A stretch of DNA of 43,033 nucleotides from Pseudomonadota bacterium. Lineage in GTDB: Bacteria > Pseudomonadota > Alphaproteobacteria > Caulobacterales > Caulobacteraceae. The notes under the pieces are model-generated. The model worked only from the letters and a program-made list of their open reading frames with translations. It searched no databases and was not told the origin of the DNA. Shown here in pieces: positions 1-8,598 of the stretch; the stretch's first letter is position 1, and the number at the start of each line of letters is the position of its first letter. The translations under genes were made by a program, and so were the position numbers. The stretch is from assembly GCA_023412655.1 (NCBI GenBank), contig JAEYNH010000125.1, positions 1 through 43,033 of the forward strand. The letters run 5' to 3'.

Positions 1-149
1 GCCGCAGCCAGGCCGGGCCGTTGAAGGCCGCCGGCTGGTTCTAAATCTGGCCAACCGACGAGTCGGCGACGCGCCGCTCCGGGGCGGGCGACCGTCAGGA
101 GATCATAGACTGCCCTGCTCATCGCGCTTCAGCGTCTCAGCGCCCAGCG

Positions 150-164
150 TGTCGACAGTTGACA
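150..164 (+). promoter_or_regulatory. Regulon operator 1 (upstream of MFS gene)
   Basis: The sequence TGTCGACAGTTGACA is a 15-bp dyad with one substitution from the perfect palindrome found elsewhere in the window. The half facing the MFS gene is intact and ends in TTGACA, a good -35 hexamer. The mismatch (CGAC for CAAC) is in the half facing away. It ends 70 bp before the MFS start codon. Binding of the FCD-type GntR protein at 1757-2422 is inferred. Confidence 0.8.
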
Positions 165-234
165 TTAGAGCGGCCGACATTCCTAAGTGGCGCACACCTC
201 GGCATAGCCGAACGTCGAGGATTGGGGAGTATCC

Positions 235-1617
235 ATGGCTGAGCTGGCAGCACCTTCGCCCGCGGAGGCATCGCGGGACCAATCGCAGGAAGGAGCGTGG
301 CCGAAGCCTGCGTACGCCTACTATGTCCTGATCATGATCACGTTGGTGTACACCTTCGCGATCCTCGACCGGGTGGCGATCGGCCTATTCGTGGAGCCGA
401 TCAAGCGGGACCTCGGCATCAGCGACACCCAGATGGGCCTGCTGCAGGGCCTGGCTTTTGCGCTCCTCTACACTCTGTTCGGACTGCCTGCGGGCTGGCT
501 GGTCGACCGCACCAAGCGTGTCCGCCTGCTGGCGTTCAGCCTGATGGTCTGGAGTTGCGCAGCCGTTGGCAGCGGCATGGCGATGACCTTCGCCGCGCTG
601 TTCGCCGCCCGCATGGTTCTGGGGGCGGGCGAAGCGGCGAGCACGCCGGCCTCGACCTCGATTATCTCGGACTACTTCTCGCCGAAGGACCGGCCGCGCG
701 CCTTCAGCATCTACGTGCTGGGCAGCACCATAGGCTCCGCCCTCTCCTATCTGCTCGGAGCCGCAGCGATCCACGCCGCCAACGGCGTGCGCGCCGCCGG
801 CGTCTCATGGGCGAGCCACTTCTATGACTGGCAGATCGCCTTCATGGTCATCGGCGCGCCGGGGATCCTTATCGGGCTCCTCATGCTGCTGACGGTCCGC
901 GAGCCCATCCGCCGGGAAAAGGCGGTGACGGCGGAGAAAACCAAGTCGTCCACCTCGTTCGCGGACCTCTGGGCCCACGTCCGGCTGAACGCGCTCGCCT
1001 ACACGGCCGTGATCGGCGGAGGCGTTCTCTGCGGCATCATGACCGCAGCCCAGATGTCCTGGTTTCCGACCCTGTTCATCCGCGGCTTCGGCTGGTCCGC
1101 CGAGCAGTTCGGCTCGATCTTCGCGCTTCTGGTGCTTCCCAACGGCATCATCGCGGCGCTCTCCGCCACCTGGCTCATGAACCGAATGATCAAGGCAGGA
1201 CGCCAGGACGGGCCGATCCTTGTGATGCTGGGCCAGCTGGCGGCCTGGGGGGTGTTCGGCGTCGCCAAGTCGCTGGCGCCCACGGCGGAGCTGTCGCTGG
1301 TCTTCAACATCTTCACCGGGGTCACCGGCATCTGGGCGATCTCGGCGGCGATCACCGCTCTGGCTCAGATCACGCCCAATCAGATGCGCGGCCAGATGAG
1401 CGCGGTCTACGCGATCCTGACCGGCCTCATCGCCTATACGCTCGGCGCGGCCATAGTCGGGCTCCTCACCGACTACGTCTTTCCCGGTACGGGCGGCATC
1501 GCGCCCGCCCTCGCCTCTGTCTTCTTCGTCTGCGGCGCCGCCGGAAGCCTGCTGCTGCTGTTCGGCCGGAAGGCGTACATCCAGGCGGCGAAACGGGCGA
1601 AGGCCTGGTCAAATTGA
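235..1617 (+). CDS. MFS transporter, spinster/ACS-like
   Basis: The product is a 460-residue inner-membrane carrier of the major facilitator superfamily. About twelve hydrophobic segments are visible. The loop after the second segment carries the MFS signature (GWLVDRTKRVRLL, of the GxxxDRxxRR type), and TM1 has the 'FAILDRVAIG' form common in proteobacterial carriers of aromatic acids and xenobiotics. The N-terminus (first ~25 residues) is a soluble Pro/Ala-rich tail. The start is the ATG preceded by GGGGAG at 5-nt spacing. It is transcribed alone from operator 1 and converges on the GntR gene. It probably imports the island's substrate or a breakdown product, since a TonB receptor (17323-19494) could supply the periplasm. 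The substrate cannot be inferred. Confidence 0.92.
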   Translation: MAELAAPSPAEASRDQSQEGAWPKPAYAYYVLIMITLVYTFAILDRVAIGLFVEPIKRDLGISDTQMGLLQGLAFALLYTLFGLPAGWLVDRTKRVRLLAFSLMVWSCAAVGSGMAMTFAALFAARMVLGAGEAASTPASTSIISDYFSPKDRPRAFSIYVLGSTIGSALSYLLGAAAIHAANGVRAAGVSWASHFYDWQIAFMVIGAPGILIGLLMLLTVREPIRREKAVTAEKTKSSTSFADLWAHVRLNALAYTAVIGGGVLCGIMTAAQMSWFPTLFIRGFGWSAEQFGSIFALLVLPNGIIAALSATWLMNRMIKAGRQDGPILVMLGQLAAWGVFGVAKSLAPTAELSLVFNIFTGVTGIWAISAAITALAQITPNQMRGQMSAVYAILTGLIAYTLGAAIVGLLTDYVFPGTGGIAPALASVFFVCGAAGSLLLLFGRKAYIQAAKRAKAWSN

Positions 1618-1659
1618 ACCGGCTCAGGCGGCGCGGCCCGGACAGAGGCGGCGCCGCGA

Positions 1660-1685
1660 CGCCCGTCCCGACGACCTGACGGGCG
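1660..1685. terminator. Hairpin between convergent MFS and GntR genes
   Basis: Perfect 8-bp arms CGCCCGTC / GACGGGCG are separated by a 10-nt loop in the 139-nt convergent gap. There is no T-tract, so intrinsic termination is only plausible. Confidence 0.4.
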
Positions 1686-1756
1686 GCAGCGTTTCCGGCG
1701 CCAGGCCGAGCTTACGGCGCTGATCCGGGTCTACGACGTGGGGCCGGGTTGAGGCG

Positions 1757-2422
1757 TCAGTCCGGGGGCGACCAGGCGACGTTTGCACGCGCGTTCCGCA
1801 GGTGGGTCCGCATCGCCTTTTCGGCGGCATCCGCCTGCCCGGACACGATGGCATCAACGATCGCCTTGTGCTCGGCCAGCGCGGCGTGAGCCCGCCCCGG
1901 ACGGGCGCTGGAGCGATACCGGTACAGACGCAGCTGATGGTACAGCTCGTCACAGAGGCTGTGGATCAGGCGCTCATTGTGGCTGCCGCGGGCGATCTGG
2001 AAATGCAAATCCTGATCCGTCGGCTGGTAATAGCCATCGCCCTTCTGGACATCCTGGCCGCGCCCATGTTCCTCAAGCAACCGCAGGAGTTCTTCGCGCT
2101 CGACCTCTGACATGTTCTCGGCCGCGAGCCTGGCGGCCATGCCCTCAAGCGCTTCGCGGACCATGTAGAGTTCCTGCAGGTCCTGTTCCGAGAGGCTGAC
2201 CACATGGACGCCGATGTTGGACGTCCGCGTGACGAGCTTCAGCCCCTCCAGCCTGTGCATGGCTTCCCGAAGCACGCCGCGGCTGATGCCGAGCTTGCGG
2301 GCCAGGGCCGCCTCCCGGATCCGCTCTCCGGGAGCGATCTCTCCCAGAGTGATCGCCTCTGCGATCCGATCGAAAGTCTGGTCGACGAGGGAACTTGCGA
2401 CGATGGGGGTTTCTAGCGCCAC
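1757..2422 (-). CDS. GntR-family regulator, FCD (FadR-like) type
   Basis: This 221-residue protein has an N-terminal winged helix (about residues 10-75, with SRGVLREAMHRLEG as recognition region) and an all-helical FCD ligand domain. Residues D136, H140, H185 and H207 match the Asp/His metal site typical of FCD domains, which usually sense small carboxylates. The start is a GTG (complement of 2420-2422). No convincing ribosome-binding site precedes it, so the exact start is uncertain. A perfect copy of the island palindrome lies about 150 bp upstream, which suggests autoregulation. No other gene in the window both encodes a DNA-binding protein and carries this palindrome in its own leader. 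It is therefore the best candidate for control of all eight sites; this assignment is inferred. Confidence 0.9.
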   Translation of the reverse strand: MALETPIVASSLVDQTFDRIAEAITLGEIAPGERIREAALARKLGISRGVLREAMHRLEGLKLVTRTSNIGVHVVSLSEQDLQELYMVREALEGMAARLAAENMSEVEREELLRLLEEHGRGQDVQKGDGYYQPTDQDLHFQIARGSHNERLIHSLCDELYHQLRLYRYRSSARPGRAHAALAEHKAIVDAIVSGQADAAEKAMRTHLRNARANVAWSPPD

Positions 2423-2743
2423 TGGGAAGCCATCTGGTTCAAACTAGGTATGCGCCGCTCTGCGGTCGGGATGCCGGCCTCGGCGAAGACGCCGACGATC
2501 GGACAGACGGGATCGCGCCACGTCATCGTCGCCGGAGAATCTGCACCGATGGAGCGCGCCAGCCCGCCTGTCAACTGTTGACAGTCTAAACAGCCTGCCA
2601 CCCCGCTACAATTTGGCAGAGATTACGCTGGTTTACAAACCTGCTGCTCGTCGGTGGAGCCGCCGCCGCCGGCGGGGCCATTTGTAGCCCCAAGTGCAAC
2701 CATTCTTCCTCGCCCGACACGCGGAAGAAACGCCGAAGCGGCC
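2423..2743. other. Intergenic leader of the FCD regulator
   Basis: This 321-bp gap lies between the start of the GntR gene and the 3' end of the GST gene. It holds operator 2 and its promoter elements. Small open frames here lack ribosome-binding sites and family resemblance, and I do not call a gene. Confidence 0.6.
2569..2583 (-). promoter_or_regulatory. Regulon operator 2 (upstream of FCD-type GntR gene)
   Basis: A perfect palindrome, TGTCAAC-T-GTTGACA. Read towards the GntR gene, TTGACAG is followed after 12 nt by GCTCCATC, one mismatch from the Caulobacter housekeeping -10 consensus GCTANAWC. The operator therefore overlaps the -35 element of the regulator's own promoter. Confidence 0.85.
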
Positions 2744-3388
2744 TTATGCGGCGGCGTCCAGCTTGAAGACGCGGCGCACAGCGGGACGCTCAGCCAGACG
2801 CGCGGTCCAGCGGGCGATATTGGGATAACCATCCACGCCCTCGGGCAGGATGGCCACCGACTGGAAGGCGACGGGAGCGGCAAGCACATCAGCCAGGGTG
2901 TAGGTCTCACCCGCCAGGTAGGGGGAGTTTGCAAGCCGGTCGTCCATCACCTTCAGGTGGCGCCGGGCCTGAGCGGCGAAATAGGTCGCCGTCTCTCCGT
3001 CCGGCTGTCCAAAGACGCGGGAGAAGATGAAGAGGCCAGCGAAGGCTCCGGCGATGTCGCTGGAGACCTGCGCCATATAGCGCTGCGCCTCCAGGCGCTC
3101 GCCGGCCGTCTGGGGGAGGAACTTGCCGGTCTTGTCGGCCAAGTAGGAGACGATCGCCAGCGACTGGGAGAGAACCACCCTGCCGCCCGGTCCGTCCGGA
3201 TCAACGAGAACCGGCGTCTTTCCTTCCGGATTCAGCGCGAGGAACTCAGGCGTCTGGTGTTCACGCGCGGCGAGGTTCACAAAGGTGTAGCGATAAGGCG
3301 CGCCGCACTCCTCAAGCATGAGCATGACCTTGTTCCCATGCGCCGTCCCGCTCGCGTAGAGCTCGTACGTTTGGTCGTTCACAGTCAC
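2744..3388 (-). CDS. Glutathione S-transferase family protein
   Basis: This 214-residue cytosolic protein has the GST layout. A thioredoxin-like N-domain (residues ~4-85) carries a YASGTAHGNKV strand-loop with the usual active-site position, an NPEGKTPVLVD segment with the cis-Pro, and the SQSLAI segment at the glutathione gamma-glutamyl site. A helical C-domain (~95-214) includes YTLADV. The start is a GTG that overlaps the stop of the upstream VOC gene (GTGA), with GGAGGA six bases before it, so the two are translationally coupled. A role in opening or isomerising an electrophilic intermediate, or glutathione conjugation, is inferred from family and context only. Confidence 0.88.
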   Translation of the reverse strand: MTVNDQTYELYASGTAHGNKVMLMLEECGAPYRYTFVNLAAREHQTPEFLALNPEGKTPVLVDPDGPGGRVVLSQSLAIVSYLADKTGKFLPQTAGERLEAQRYMAQVSSDIAGAFAGLFIFSRVFGQPDGETATYFAAQARRHLKVMDDRLANSPYLAGETYTLADVLAAPVAFQSVAILPEGVDGYPNIARWTARLAERPAVRRVFKLDAAA

Positions 3389-4314
3389 TGAATATCCTCC
3401 ACCACCTCGATAAGGTTTCCATCCGGGTCCCTGAGGACGCCGGCCCCGGCGCCGGCGCCATAGAACCGGCCGCCCGCTGCGCCCCTTGGCGCGATCCGCG
3501 CGTGGGGGACGTCGCGGATCTGGCCGAGGTCCCGGAGCGCAAAGGTGGCCATGGCAAGGCCGAAAGGCAGCTCTCCGGGAGCGCTTGAACGAACCCCAGC
3601 TGCCGCCGGCATGGAGTCGAACTCGAGGCAGACGTATCCGCCCCCTTTCGCCGTCCGGATGTGCGTCAGGTGTTCGGCCGGAAGGCCGAACGCCCTGTTG
3701 ATCATGTCGTACCGGTAGTCGAACGCAGCGCGCGGCTCGACGCCGAGATGGCGCTCGTACCAGCCATAGGTCGCCGCCGCGTCGCGGACGCCGCAGACCA
3801 TGATGAAGAGATCGTCGAACGGGGCCCGCGGCCTTGGAAGGCCGTTGCCGGGGGTCTTGTCCTTGATCTCGGTAAGAAAGATCACGTCCTGGTCGAGGCC
3901 CTCCACCTGCATGGGCAGCACGGTCCCGAGCGCGCTTGTCAGAGGCGGCGGACCGATGACCTCGAAGGGCGAGCCCTTCATCCCCGCATGCGCGGCGTGA
4001 ACATCCTCGACGCAGATCTCGATCGCGTTCCAGCCCAGGCGGCTGAACCGGCCGTGGGGCGCGATGGGGGAGCCGGAAATGAAGCGGATCATGGCTCCAG
4101 GCCCGGGTCCAGGCTCGACCACGCAATAGGCCCGGCCCGCCATCGCCGGCGCATCCCACGCCCGCGCAAGCTCTTCAGGCACGACGCCCGACTCCGCCAG
4201 ACGGTAGCCGAACCAGCGCACATATCTGGCGGCTGATGCGGCGGGATCCGCCACCACAAAGGTCGCACCGCGCAGAAATCTCGTTGGGCCAGGCGGAGCT
4301 GCGTCAGCACTCAT
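3385..4314 (-). CDS. Two-domain VOC (glyoxalase/dioxygenase-fold) protein
   Basis: This product of about 309 residues has two vicinal-oxygen-chelate modules. The first begins near FLRGATFVVADPAASAARYV and the second near PFDDLFIMVCGVRDAAATY, ending with DPDGNLIEVVEDI, the usual C-terminal strand of VOC proteins. Such double-module proteins can be extradiol-type dioxygenases, isomerases or glyoxalase-like lyases. Metal ligands cannot be assigned safely by eye. The ATG at 4314 is preferred because the residues upstream do not look conserved, although no strong ribosome-binding site is visible. It is the first gene of the VOC-GST pair read leftward from the divergent operator at 4464. Confidence 0.8.
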   Translation of the reverse strand: MSADAAPPGPTRFLRGATFVVADPAASAARYVRWFGYRLAESGVVPEELARAWDAPAMAGRAYCVVEPGPGPGAMIRFISGSPIAPHGRFSRLGWNAIEICVEDVHAAHAGMKGSPFEVIGPPPLTSALGTVLPMQVEGLDQDVIFLTEIKDKTPGNGLPRPRAPFDDLFIMVCGVRDAAATYGWYERHLGVEPRAAFDYRYDMINRAFGLPAEHLTHIRTAKGGGYVCLEFDSMPAAAGVRSSAPGELPFGLAMATFALRDLGQIRDVPHARIAPRGAAGGRFYGAGAGAGVLRDPDGNLIEVVEDIQ

Positions 4315-4463
4315 GCCCAAAGCCCATGCGGCGCCTGATAATCGTCTCCCTGGGCGACAGGCTCGCAAACGCCTGCCCTCCTAATGACGCCGGAGTCATG
4401 CGCCTTCTCCCTGGGTGTTGGCGCGTGAACGCGCAACAGCAATAGCATCCGCAAATCGTCAGC

Positions 4464-4478
4464 TGTCAACAGTTGACA
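4464..4478. promoter_or_regulatory. Regulon operator 3 (divergent VOC / lyase promoter)
   Basis: A perfect palindrome, TGTCAAC-A-GTTGACA, between divergent genes. Each half supplies a TTGACA in the direction of one gene. Rightward, CATAAG follows at 18-nt spacing. Leftward, GCTATT follows at 17 nt. Both transcription units could be repressed from this single site. Confidence 0.85.
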
Positions 4479-4578
4479 CACAGAGGCGGCCGTTCGCATA
4501 AGCACATGGACATCAACCGCAGGCGGTGGGTCACAAGCGACCGGCCATGCCCGTGGTGGGAGAGGGCGGTACGGGTGT

Positions 4579-5454
4579 ATGACTGAGGCTGAGAGAAACT
4601 TGCGGTTCAAGCAGCGGCTGACCGAGGGCGGCGCCTTGCTGCTGCCGGGAGTGTCGAACGCACTGGCTGCACGCATCGCGCAGGACTGCGGGTTCGAGGT
4701 CCTGTATCTGTCCGGCGCAGGGGTGACGAACACCAACCTGGGTCTGCCCGACATGGGGCTTATCAGCCTGCCAGAGCTGATCGACGTGATCACCTTGATC
4801 CGCCAGATCAGCGACCTGCCCCTGGTTGTCGACGGAGACACCGGGTTCGGCAATGCCATGAATGTCCGCCACACCGTCCGCCGGGTAGAGGCGGCCGGCG
4901 CAAACGCCATTCAGCTCGAGGACCAGGAGTTCCCCAAGCGCTGCGGTCACTTCGACGGCAAGGAAGTCATCCCCGCAAAGGAAATGGTGGCGAAGATCAA
5001 GGCGGCCTGCGACGCCCGCCGCGATCCGAACTTCCAGATCATGGCTAGGACGGACGCAGCGGCCATCGAGGGCTTTGAAGCGGCCATCGAACGCGCAAGA
5101 CTCTATGCCGAGGCTGGAGCCGATATCCTCTTCGTCGAGGCCGTGACCACCGCCGAGCAGATCAAGGCGGCGCCGGCGCTGATCAACCGGCCGCTGCTGA
5201 TGAATGTGGTGCTTGGCGGAAAGTCCCCCGCCCTGCCGCTCTCGACCCTGGACGAGGCCGGTTACAAGCTCGTGCTCTATGCGAACCTCGCCCTTCAGGC
5301 TTCAATGTACGCCATGCAAACGGCGCTCGGCGACCTGAAGACCCACGGCGCCGTCGTGGACACCAGCCGCATCGCGACCTTCGCCGAGCGTCAAAGGCTT
5401 GTGGGCAAGCCGGAGTTCGACAGCCTCGAAAAGAAGTACAAGGTAGAGGCCTAA
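4579..5454 (+). CDS. Isocitrate lyase / PEP mutase family C-C lyase
   Basis: This 291-residue enzyme has the (beta/alpha)8 fold of the ICL/PEP-mutase superfamily. Visible hallmarks are the substrate strand YLSGAGVTNTNLG, the metal-binding VDGDTGFGN (D85, D87), LEDQ (E114) and the catalytic loop KRCGH with Cys122. This loop is typical of 2-methylisocitrate lyase and 2,3-dimethylmalate lyase rather than of PEP mutase. It probably cleaves a 2-hydroxy or substituted dicarboxylate to pyruvate, glyoxylate or a similar acid, releasing central metabolites at the end of the island pathway. Oxaloacetate decarboxylase activity is an alternative. It is followed after 4 nt by the amidohydrolase gene. Confidence 0.88.
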   Translation: MTEAERNLRFKQRLTEGGALLLPGVSNALAARIAQDCGFEVLYLSGAGVTNTNLGLPDMGLISLPELIDVITLIRQISDLPLVVDGDTGFGNAMNVRHTVRRVEAAGANAIQLEDQEFPKRCGHFDGKEVIPAKEMVAKIKAACDARRDPNFQIMARTDAAAIEGFEAAIERARLYAEAGADILFVEAVTTAEQIKAAPALINRPLLMNVVLGGKSPALPLSTLDEAGYKLVLYANLALQASMYAMQTALGDLKTHGAVVDTSRIATFAERQRLVGKPEFDSLEKKYKVEA

Positions 5455-5458
5455 GAGG

Positions 5459-6136
5459 ATGACACGCCCCTGGACCGGACTGGTCACCGACGAAGAAGAG
5501 CGGCGCTATCAGGCGGCCGGCTTTGGACGCGCGACAGGGTTTGGCAAACGGCCCGCGCTCCTCATCATTGACGTCCAGTACCGCACGGCCGGGACGGAGC
5601 CTAAGCCGTACTGGGAGGCGATCGAGGAGTTCAGCACCAGCTGCGGGTCCGTCGCCTGGAAAGCGATCGATCATATCGCACCGCTGCTCAGGACCTTCCG
5701 CGAACACGGCCACCCGGTGCTCTTTCCGCACGTAGCCGCCAAGCAAAGCTATGACACCGGACGGCTGAGCGACAAGGTTCCGGCCATCATGGGCGTCGCC
5801 GCCAAAGGATACGAGTTCCCCGACGCCGTGGCGCCGCAGCCCGGCGAGGTGCTGCTCCCGAAGCGCCATCCCAGCGCCTTCTTCGGGACGCCCCTGCTCA
5901 GCTACCTGATCGACAAGTCCATCGACACGCTCGTCGTCACGGGCTGCAGCACCAGCGGCTGCGTCCGCGGCACCGTGGTCGACGCCTTCGCCTACAATTT
6001 CCGGGTCACGGTGCCGGAAGAGTGCGTTTACGACCGCAGCGAGACGGCCCACGCCGTCAATCTCTTCGACATGGCCTACAAGTACGCCGACGTCCTCCCG
6101 ACGGCCGACGTGATCAATATGGTGGCGACGGCCTGA
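5459..6136 (+). CDS. Isochorismatase-family amidohydrolase (N-carbamoylsarcosine amidase/maleamate amidase-like)
   Basis: This 225-residue cysteine hydrolase has the catalytic triad of the amidase branch of the isochorismatase superfamily: D38 in LLIIDVQ, K135 in LPKRHPSAF and C168 in TGCSTSGCVRGT. The last motif is the form seen in N-carbamoylsarcosine amidohydrolase and in maleamate amidohydrolase (NicF). A reaction that hydrolyses a carbamoyl or carboxamide group and releases ammonia is expected. Its 4-nt spacing behind the ICL-like lyase suggests consecutive use. The N-terminal 30 residues extend beyond the core, as in carbamoylsarcosine amidases. The true substrate is unknown. Confidence 0.9.
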   Translation: MTRPWTGLVTDEEERRYQAAGFGRATGFGKRPALLIIDVQYRTAGTEPKPYWEAIEEFSTSCGSVAWKAIDHIAPLLRTFREHGHPVLFPHVAAKQSYDTGRLSDKVPAIMGVAAKGYEFPDAVAPQPGEVLLPKRHPSAFFGTPLLSYLIDKSIDTLVVTGCSTSGCVRGTVVDAFAYNFRVTVPEECVYDRSETAHAVNLFDMAYKYADVLPTADVINMVATA

Positions 6137-6238
6137 GGACAGGGCGGAGCGGCCGCGCGCGCCTCCGTCCGGGGAGGGTTCAGGGCGGTGGCGAACAGCG
6201 GCGTTACCGGACGCCGGCTCGGGCGAAGGCACCGTACG

Positions 6239-6253
6239 GGCCCGGAACGGGCC
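6239..6253. terminator. Hairpin between convergent genes
   Basis: GGCCCG-GAA-CGGGCC, a 6-bp stem with a 3-nt loop, lies just beyond the end of the reductase gene in the convergent gap after the amidohydrolase. It lacks a T-run. Confidence 0.35.
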
Positions 6254-6256
6254 GCG

Positions 6257-8269
6257 TCAGACCTGAAGGCCGGCGCGATACCCTTCCGTCGTCGCGTTGA
6301 GCAGGTAGCGCGGCGCATAGCAGTCCCCCACCAGCACCACATTGTTCAGCTGGCCCACTGCGGCGTCGATGAACGCCTGGTCGGGCCGGCGGGGCGTCGC
6401 ATAGGTCAGGAACGCCAAGTCATCGACCTCCAAGCGCTCATCCCCGTACAGGCTCTCAATGATCAGGCCGCCCTCGTCGAACGGCGAATCCGCCGCAGGC
6501 CGCGAGAGGGTCATCAGTTTCACGCCCTTTCCGATTAGGCGGCGATAGGCGCCCTGGCGGTTCACCAGAGCCTCACTGCTACCCAGCCGTTCGCGCGGCG
6601 TCACCAGGCGAACCAGCTCGAAGCGGTCCGCCAGCCATTCGGCGAGCGCATAGGTGAAAGCCGTCTGATCCTGATCGTAGAGCACGGCCGTGCCGGGCTG
6701 GACGGAGCTGATCCTGGAAAGCGCCCGCACGGCCGCCCGGGCGTCCGGGAATATGTCCATGTCCCGGTAGTCGTCGGGCAGGAAGCCGGGCCAGGTCGGG
6801 CAGGCCCCGGTCGCTAGGATGACGTGGTCGGCGCCCAGATCCTGGATCTCCCCGACGCTGACCTTCACCCCCAGTTCGTACTTCACGCCGGCGCGGCGCC
6901 CGGCGAGCTGCTGATAGTCGTAGACGCTGCTCAGGTTCTCTCCCCCCGGCAACAGGGCCTGGAGGCGCGCGCTGCCGCCGAGTTCGTCGGATGCGCTGAA
7001 TAGTGTGACCTCATGCCCGCGGGCGGCGGCCACCCAGGCGGCCTCCAGTCCTGCGACTCCGCCACCGACCACCACGACGCGCTTCGTCCCCTTGACCTTC
7101 GCCGGCTTCCAATCGGCCTCGTCAGGCTCGCCAACCCGGGGGTTGTTGTCGCAGCCAAGCTGGCCGTGGGTTGCGATGAGCTGCCAGCAGGTGTTGCACG
7201 AGACGCAGTAGCGGATTTCCGCCTCGCGCCCTTCCTGGGCCTTCTTGCCCCAGGCCGGATCCGTGACCAGAGGCCTGGCCATCATCACCAGGTCCCCCAG
7301 ACCGTCGCGCACGATGCGCTCGCCTTCATTGGGGTCGGTGATCAGGCCCAGCGCGCCGACCGGCACGCCAGGCGCATTGTCGGCGAGCGCGCGGATCTTC
7401 TCGATGTAGGGCACGCGCGGGCCATGAAGATCGGGAAGGTGGAATTCCAGGGAGGCGGCATGCGCGCCCCAGCAGTAGGTCAGGTAGTCCATGCAGCCGA
7501 GCTCATGGATCCGCCGCGTGATCGCCGCCGACATCTCCAGGTCGACGCCCCCCGGCACGCCGTCCTCGGCAGGCAGCTTTACCCCGATCAGGAAATCGTC
7601 GGCGCAGGCGTCGCGGATCGCCTGGATAACATCACGTAGGAGACGCGTGCGCCCCTCCAGGTCGCCGCCGTACACGTCGGTGCGATCATTGGCGGCCGGC
7701 GAGAGAAACTGGTGGAAGATATGACCGTGCCCGGCTGAGATCTCCACGCCGCTCCAGCCGGCGTCGCTCAGCTTGCGGCAGGAGGCGGCGAATTCCGCCA
7801 CCATCGCCTGGATCTCGGGGATCGAAAGCGCGTGCGGCACGGTCCAGCTAAGCTCGTCCGGCAACGCCGACGGACCAACCGGCCGCCCCGGCCTCCCCTC
7901 CTCATGCCGCCCACGCCCCGGGTCCTGCACCTGGCCGATCAGCAGGCAATCCTCGGCGCGTACGGCGTCAGCCCAGCGCTTCAGATCCGCGTCGACCGTA
8001 GCTGACCACACGTCGACCTTGAGACCGTTCGACTGGCGCTGCAGCAGGGCCAGGGGCTCGGTGACGGTCATCGCCGCGCCCCCGCGTGCGCGGTTCACAT
8101 GATAGCCGATCAGCCGATCGGTGATCTGCCCCTTGTACGAATACCGCGTCGTCGTCGAGGCGTGGACGATCCGGTTCTTCAGACGCACTCTCCCGAGCTG
8201 AAACTCGGAAAAGAGGTGCGGATAGACGGGGTGCGCGTTCGCCGCGGGCGCGGTCGTGTCTTGGGACAT
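6257..8269 (-). CDS. FMN/FAD/4Fe-4S NADH:flavin oxidoreductase (dienoyl-CoA reductase/TMADH type)
   Basis: This 670-residue protein has an Old Yellow Enzyme-like FMN barrel (~15-345). The active-site region is GVEISAGHGHIFHQFLSP and the barrel ends in DLVMMARPLVTDP. A 4Fe-4S ligand set follows at C355, C358, C361 and C373. The CxxCxxC spacing is closer to trimethylamine dehydrogenase than to E. coli FadH. An FAD/NAD(P)-binding half begins at VVVVGGGVAGLEAA (~394) and ends with the VVLVGDCYAP strand. Such enzymes reduce enoyl or dienoyl substrates or oxidise N-methyl amines. It is the only gene read leftward from operator 4, with a 285-nt leader. The ribosome-binding site is weak. Confidence 0.9.
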   Translation of the reverse strand: MSQDTTAPAANAHPVYPHLFSEFQLGRVRLKNRIVHASTTTRYSYKGQITDRLIGYHVNRARGGAAMTVTEPLALLQRQSNGLKVDVWSATVDADLKRWADAVRAEDCLLIGQVQDPGRGRHEEGRPGRPVGPSALPDELSWTVPHALSIPEIQAMVAEFAASCRKLSDAGWSGVEISAGHGHIFHQFLSPAANDRTDVYGGDLEGRTRLLRDVIQAIRDACADDFLIGVKLPAEDGVPGGVDLEMSAAITRRIHELGCMDYLTYCWGAHAASLEFHLPDLHGPRVPYIEKIRALADNAPGVPVGALGLITDPNEGERIVRDGLGDLVMMARPLVTDPAWGKKAQEGREAEIRYCVSCNTCWQLIATHGQLGCDNNPRVGEPDEADWKPAKVKGTKRVVVVGGGVAGLEAAWVAAARGHEVTLFSASDELGGSARLQALLPGGENLSSVYDYQQLAGRRAGVKYELGVKVSVGEIQDLGADHVILATGACPTWPGFLPDDYRDMDIFPDARAAVRALSRISSVQPGTAVLYDQDQTAFTYALAEWLADRFELVRLVTPRERLGSSEALVNRQGAYRRLIGKGVKLMTLSRPAADSPFDEGGLIIESLYGDERLEVDDLAFLTYATPRRPDQAFIDAAVGQLNNVVLVGDCYAPRYLLNATTEGYRAGLQV

Positions 8270-8598
8270 CTTGGCTCGGGTGTTTCAGTGAAGTCCGCCG
8301 CCTGGGCGACCGGAGGAAAGAAGTCGCCTGGGACGCGACGCAGGGCGGTCCCGCACGCGACGCCGCAGCCGGATTCCGGGGCGCACATAGGCCCCCTGAC
8401 CCCGCCGGGCCGCAGACCGGATGCGGACCTGCCGGAACAGGCACATGTGAGGAATGCCGTTCGAAAATCTTGAGGCGTGACGCGTGATCATTGAGGGCGG
8501 ATCGGGCCAGGCCGGGCGGCCTGTCGCAGAAATCGTAGCGATCGCCAATTGCCTGTCAACAGTTGACAGATGATGCCGCACCGGCATCTATCCCTGCC
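8270..8598. other. Divergent control region with long reductase leader
   Basis: The 329-bp gap between the reductase and CobW genes contains operator 4 close to CobW and about 285 bp of leader for the reductase. The leader has short inverted repeats such as GGCGAC/GTCGCC near 8305-8330. No RNA gene or riboswitch is recognisable. Small open frames here look like chance. Confidence 0.5.
8554..8568. promoter_or_regulatory. Regulon operator 4 (divergent reductase / CobW promoter)
   Basis: A perfect palindrome, TGTCAAC-A-GTTGACA. Leftward, TTGACAG is followed 13 nt later by GCTACGAT, a two-mismatch match to the Caulobacter -10 consensus. Rightward, TTGACA lies only about 30 bp before the CobW ATG. 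A promoter using it would start transcription at or next to the initiation codon. Confidence 0.85.

Noticed and set aside
3..44. Open frame ending in TAA at 42-44 on the plus strand, possibly the 3' end of a gene cut by the window edge.
   Set aside because: Only 13 codons are visible and none can be matched to a family. Not called.
8563..8598. TTG start for the CobW gene, adding 12 residues.
   Set aside because: It lies within the operator and downstream -35 overlap, and has no ribosome-binding site. The ATG at 8599 fits the family N-terminus better.
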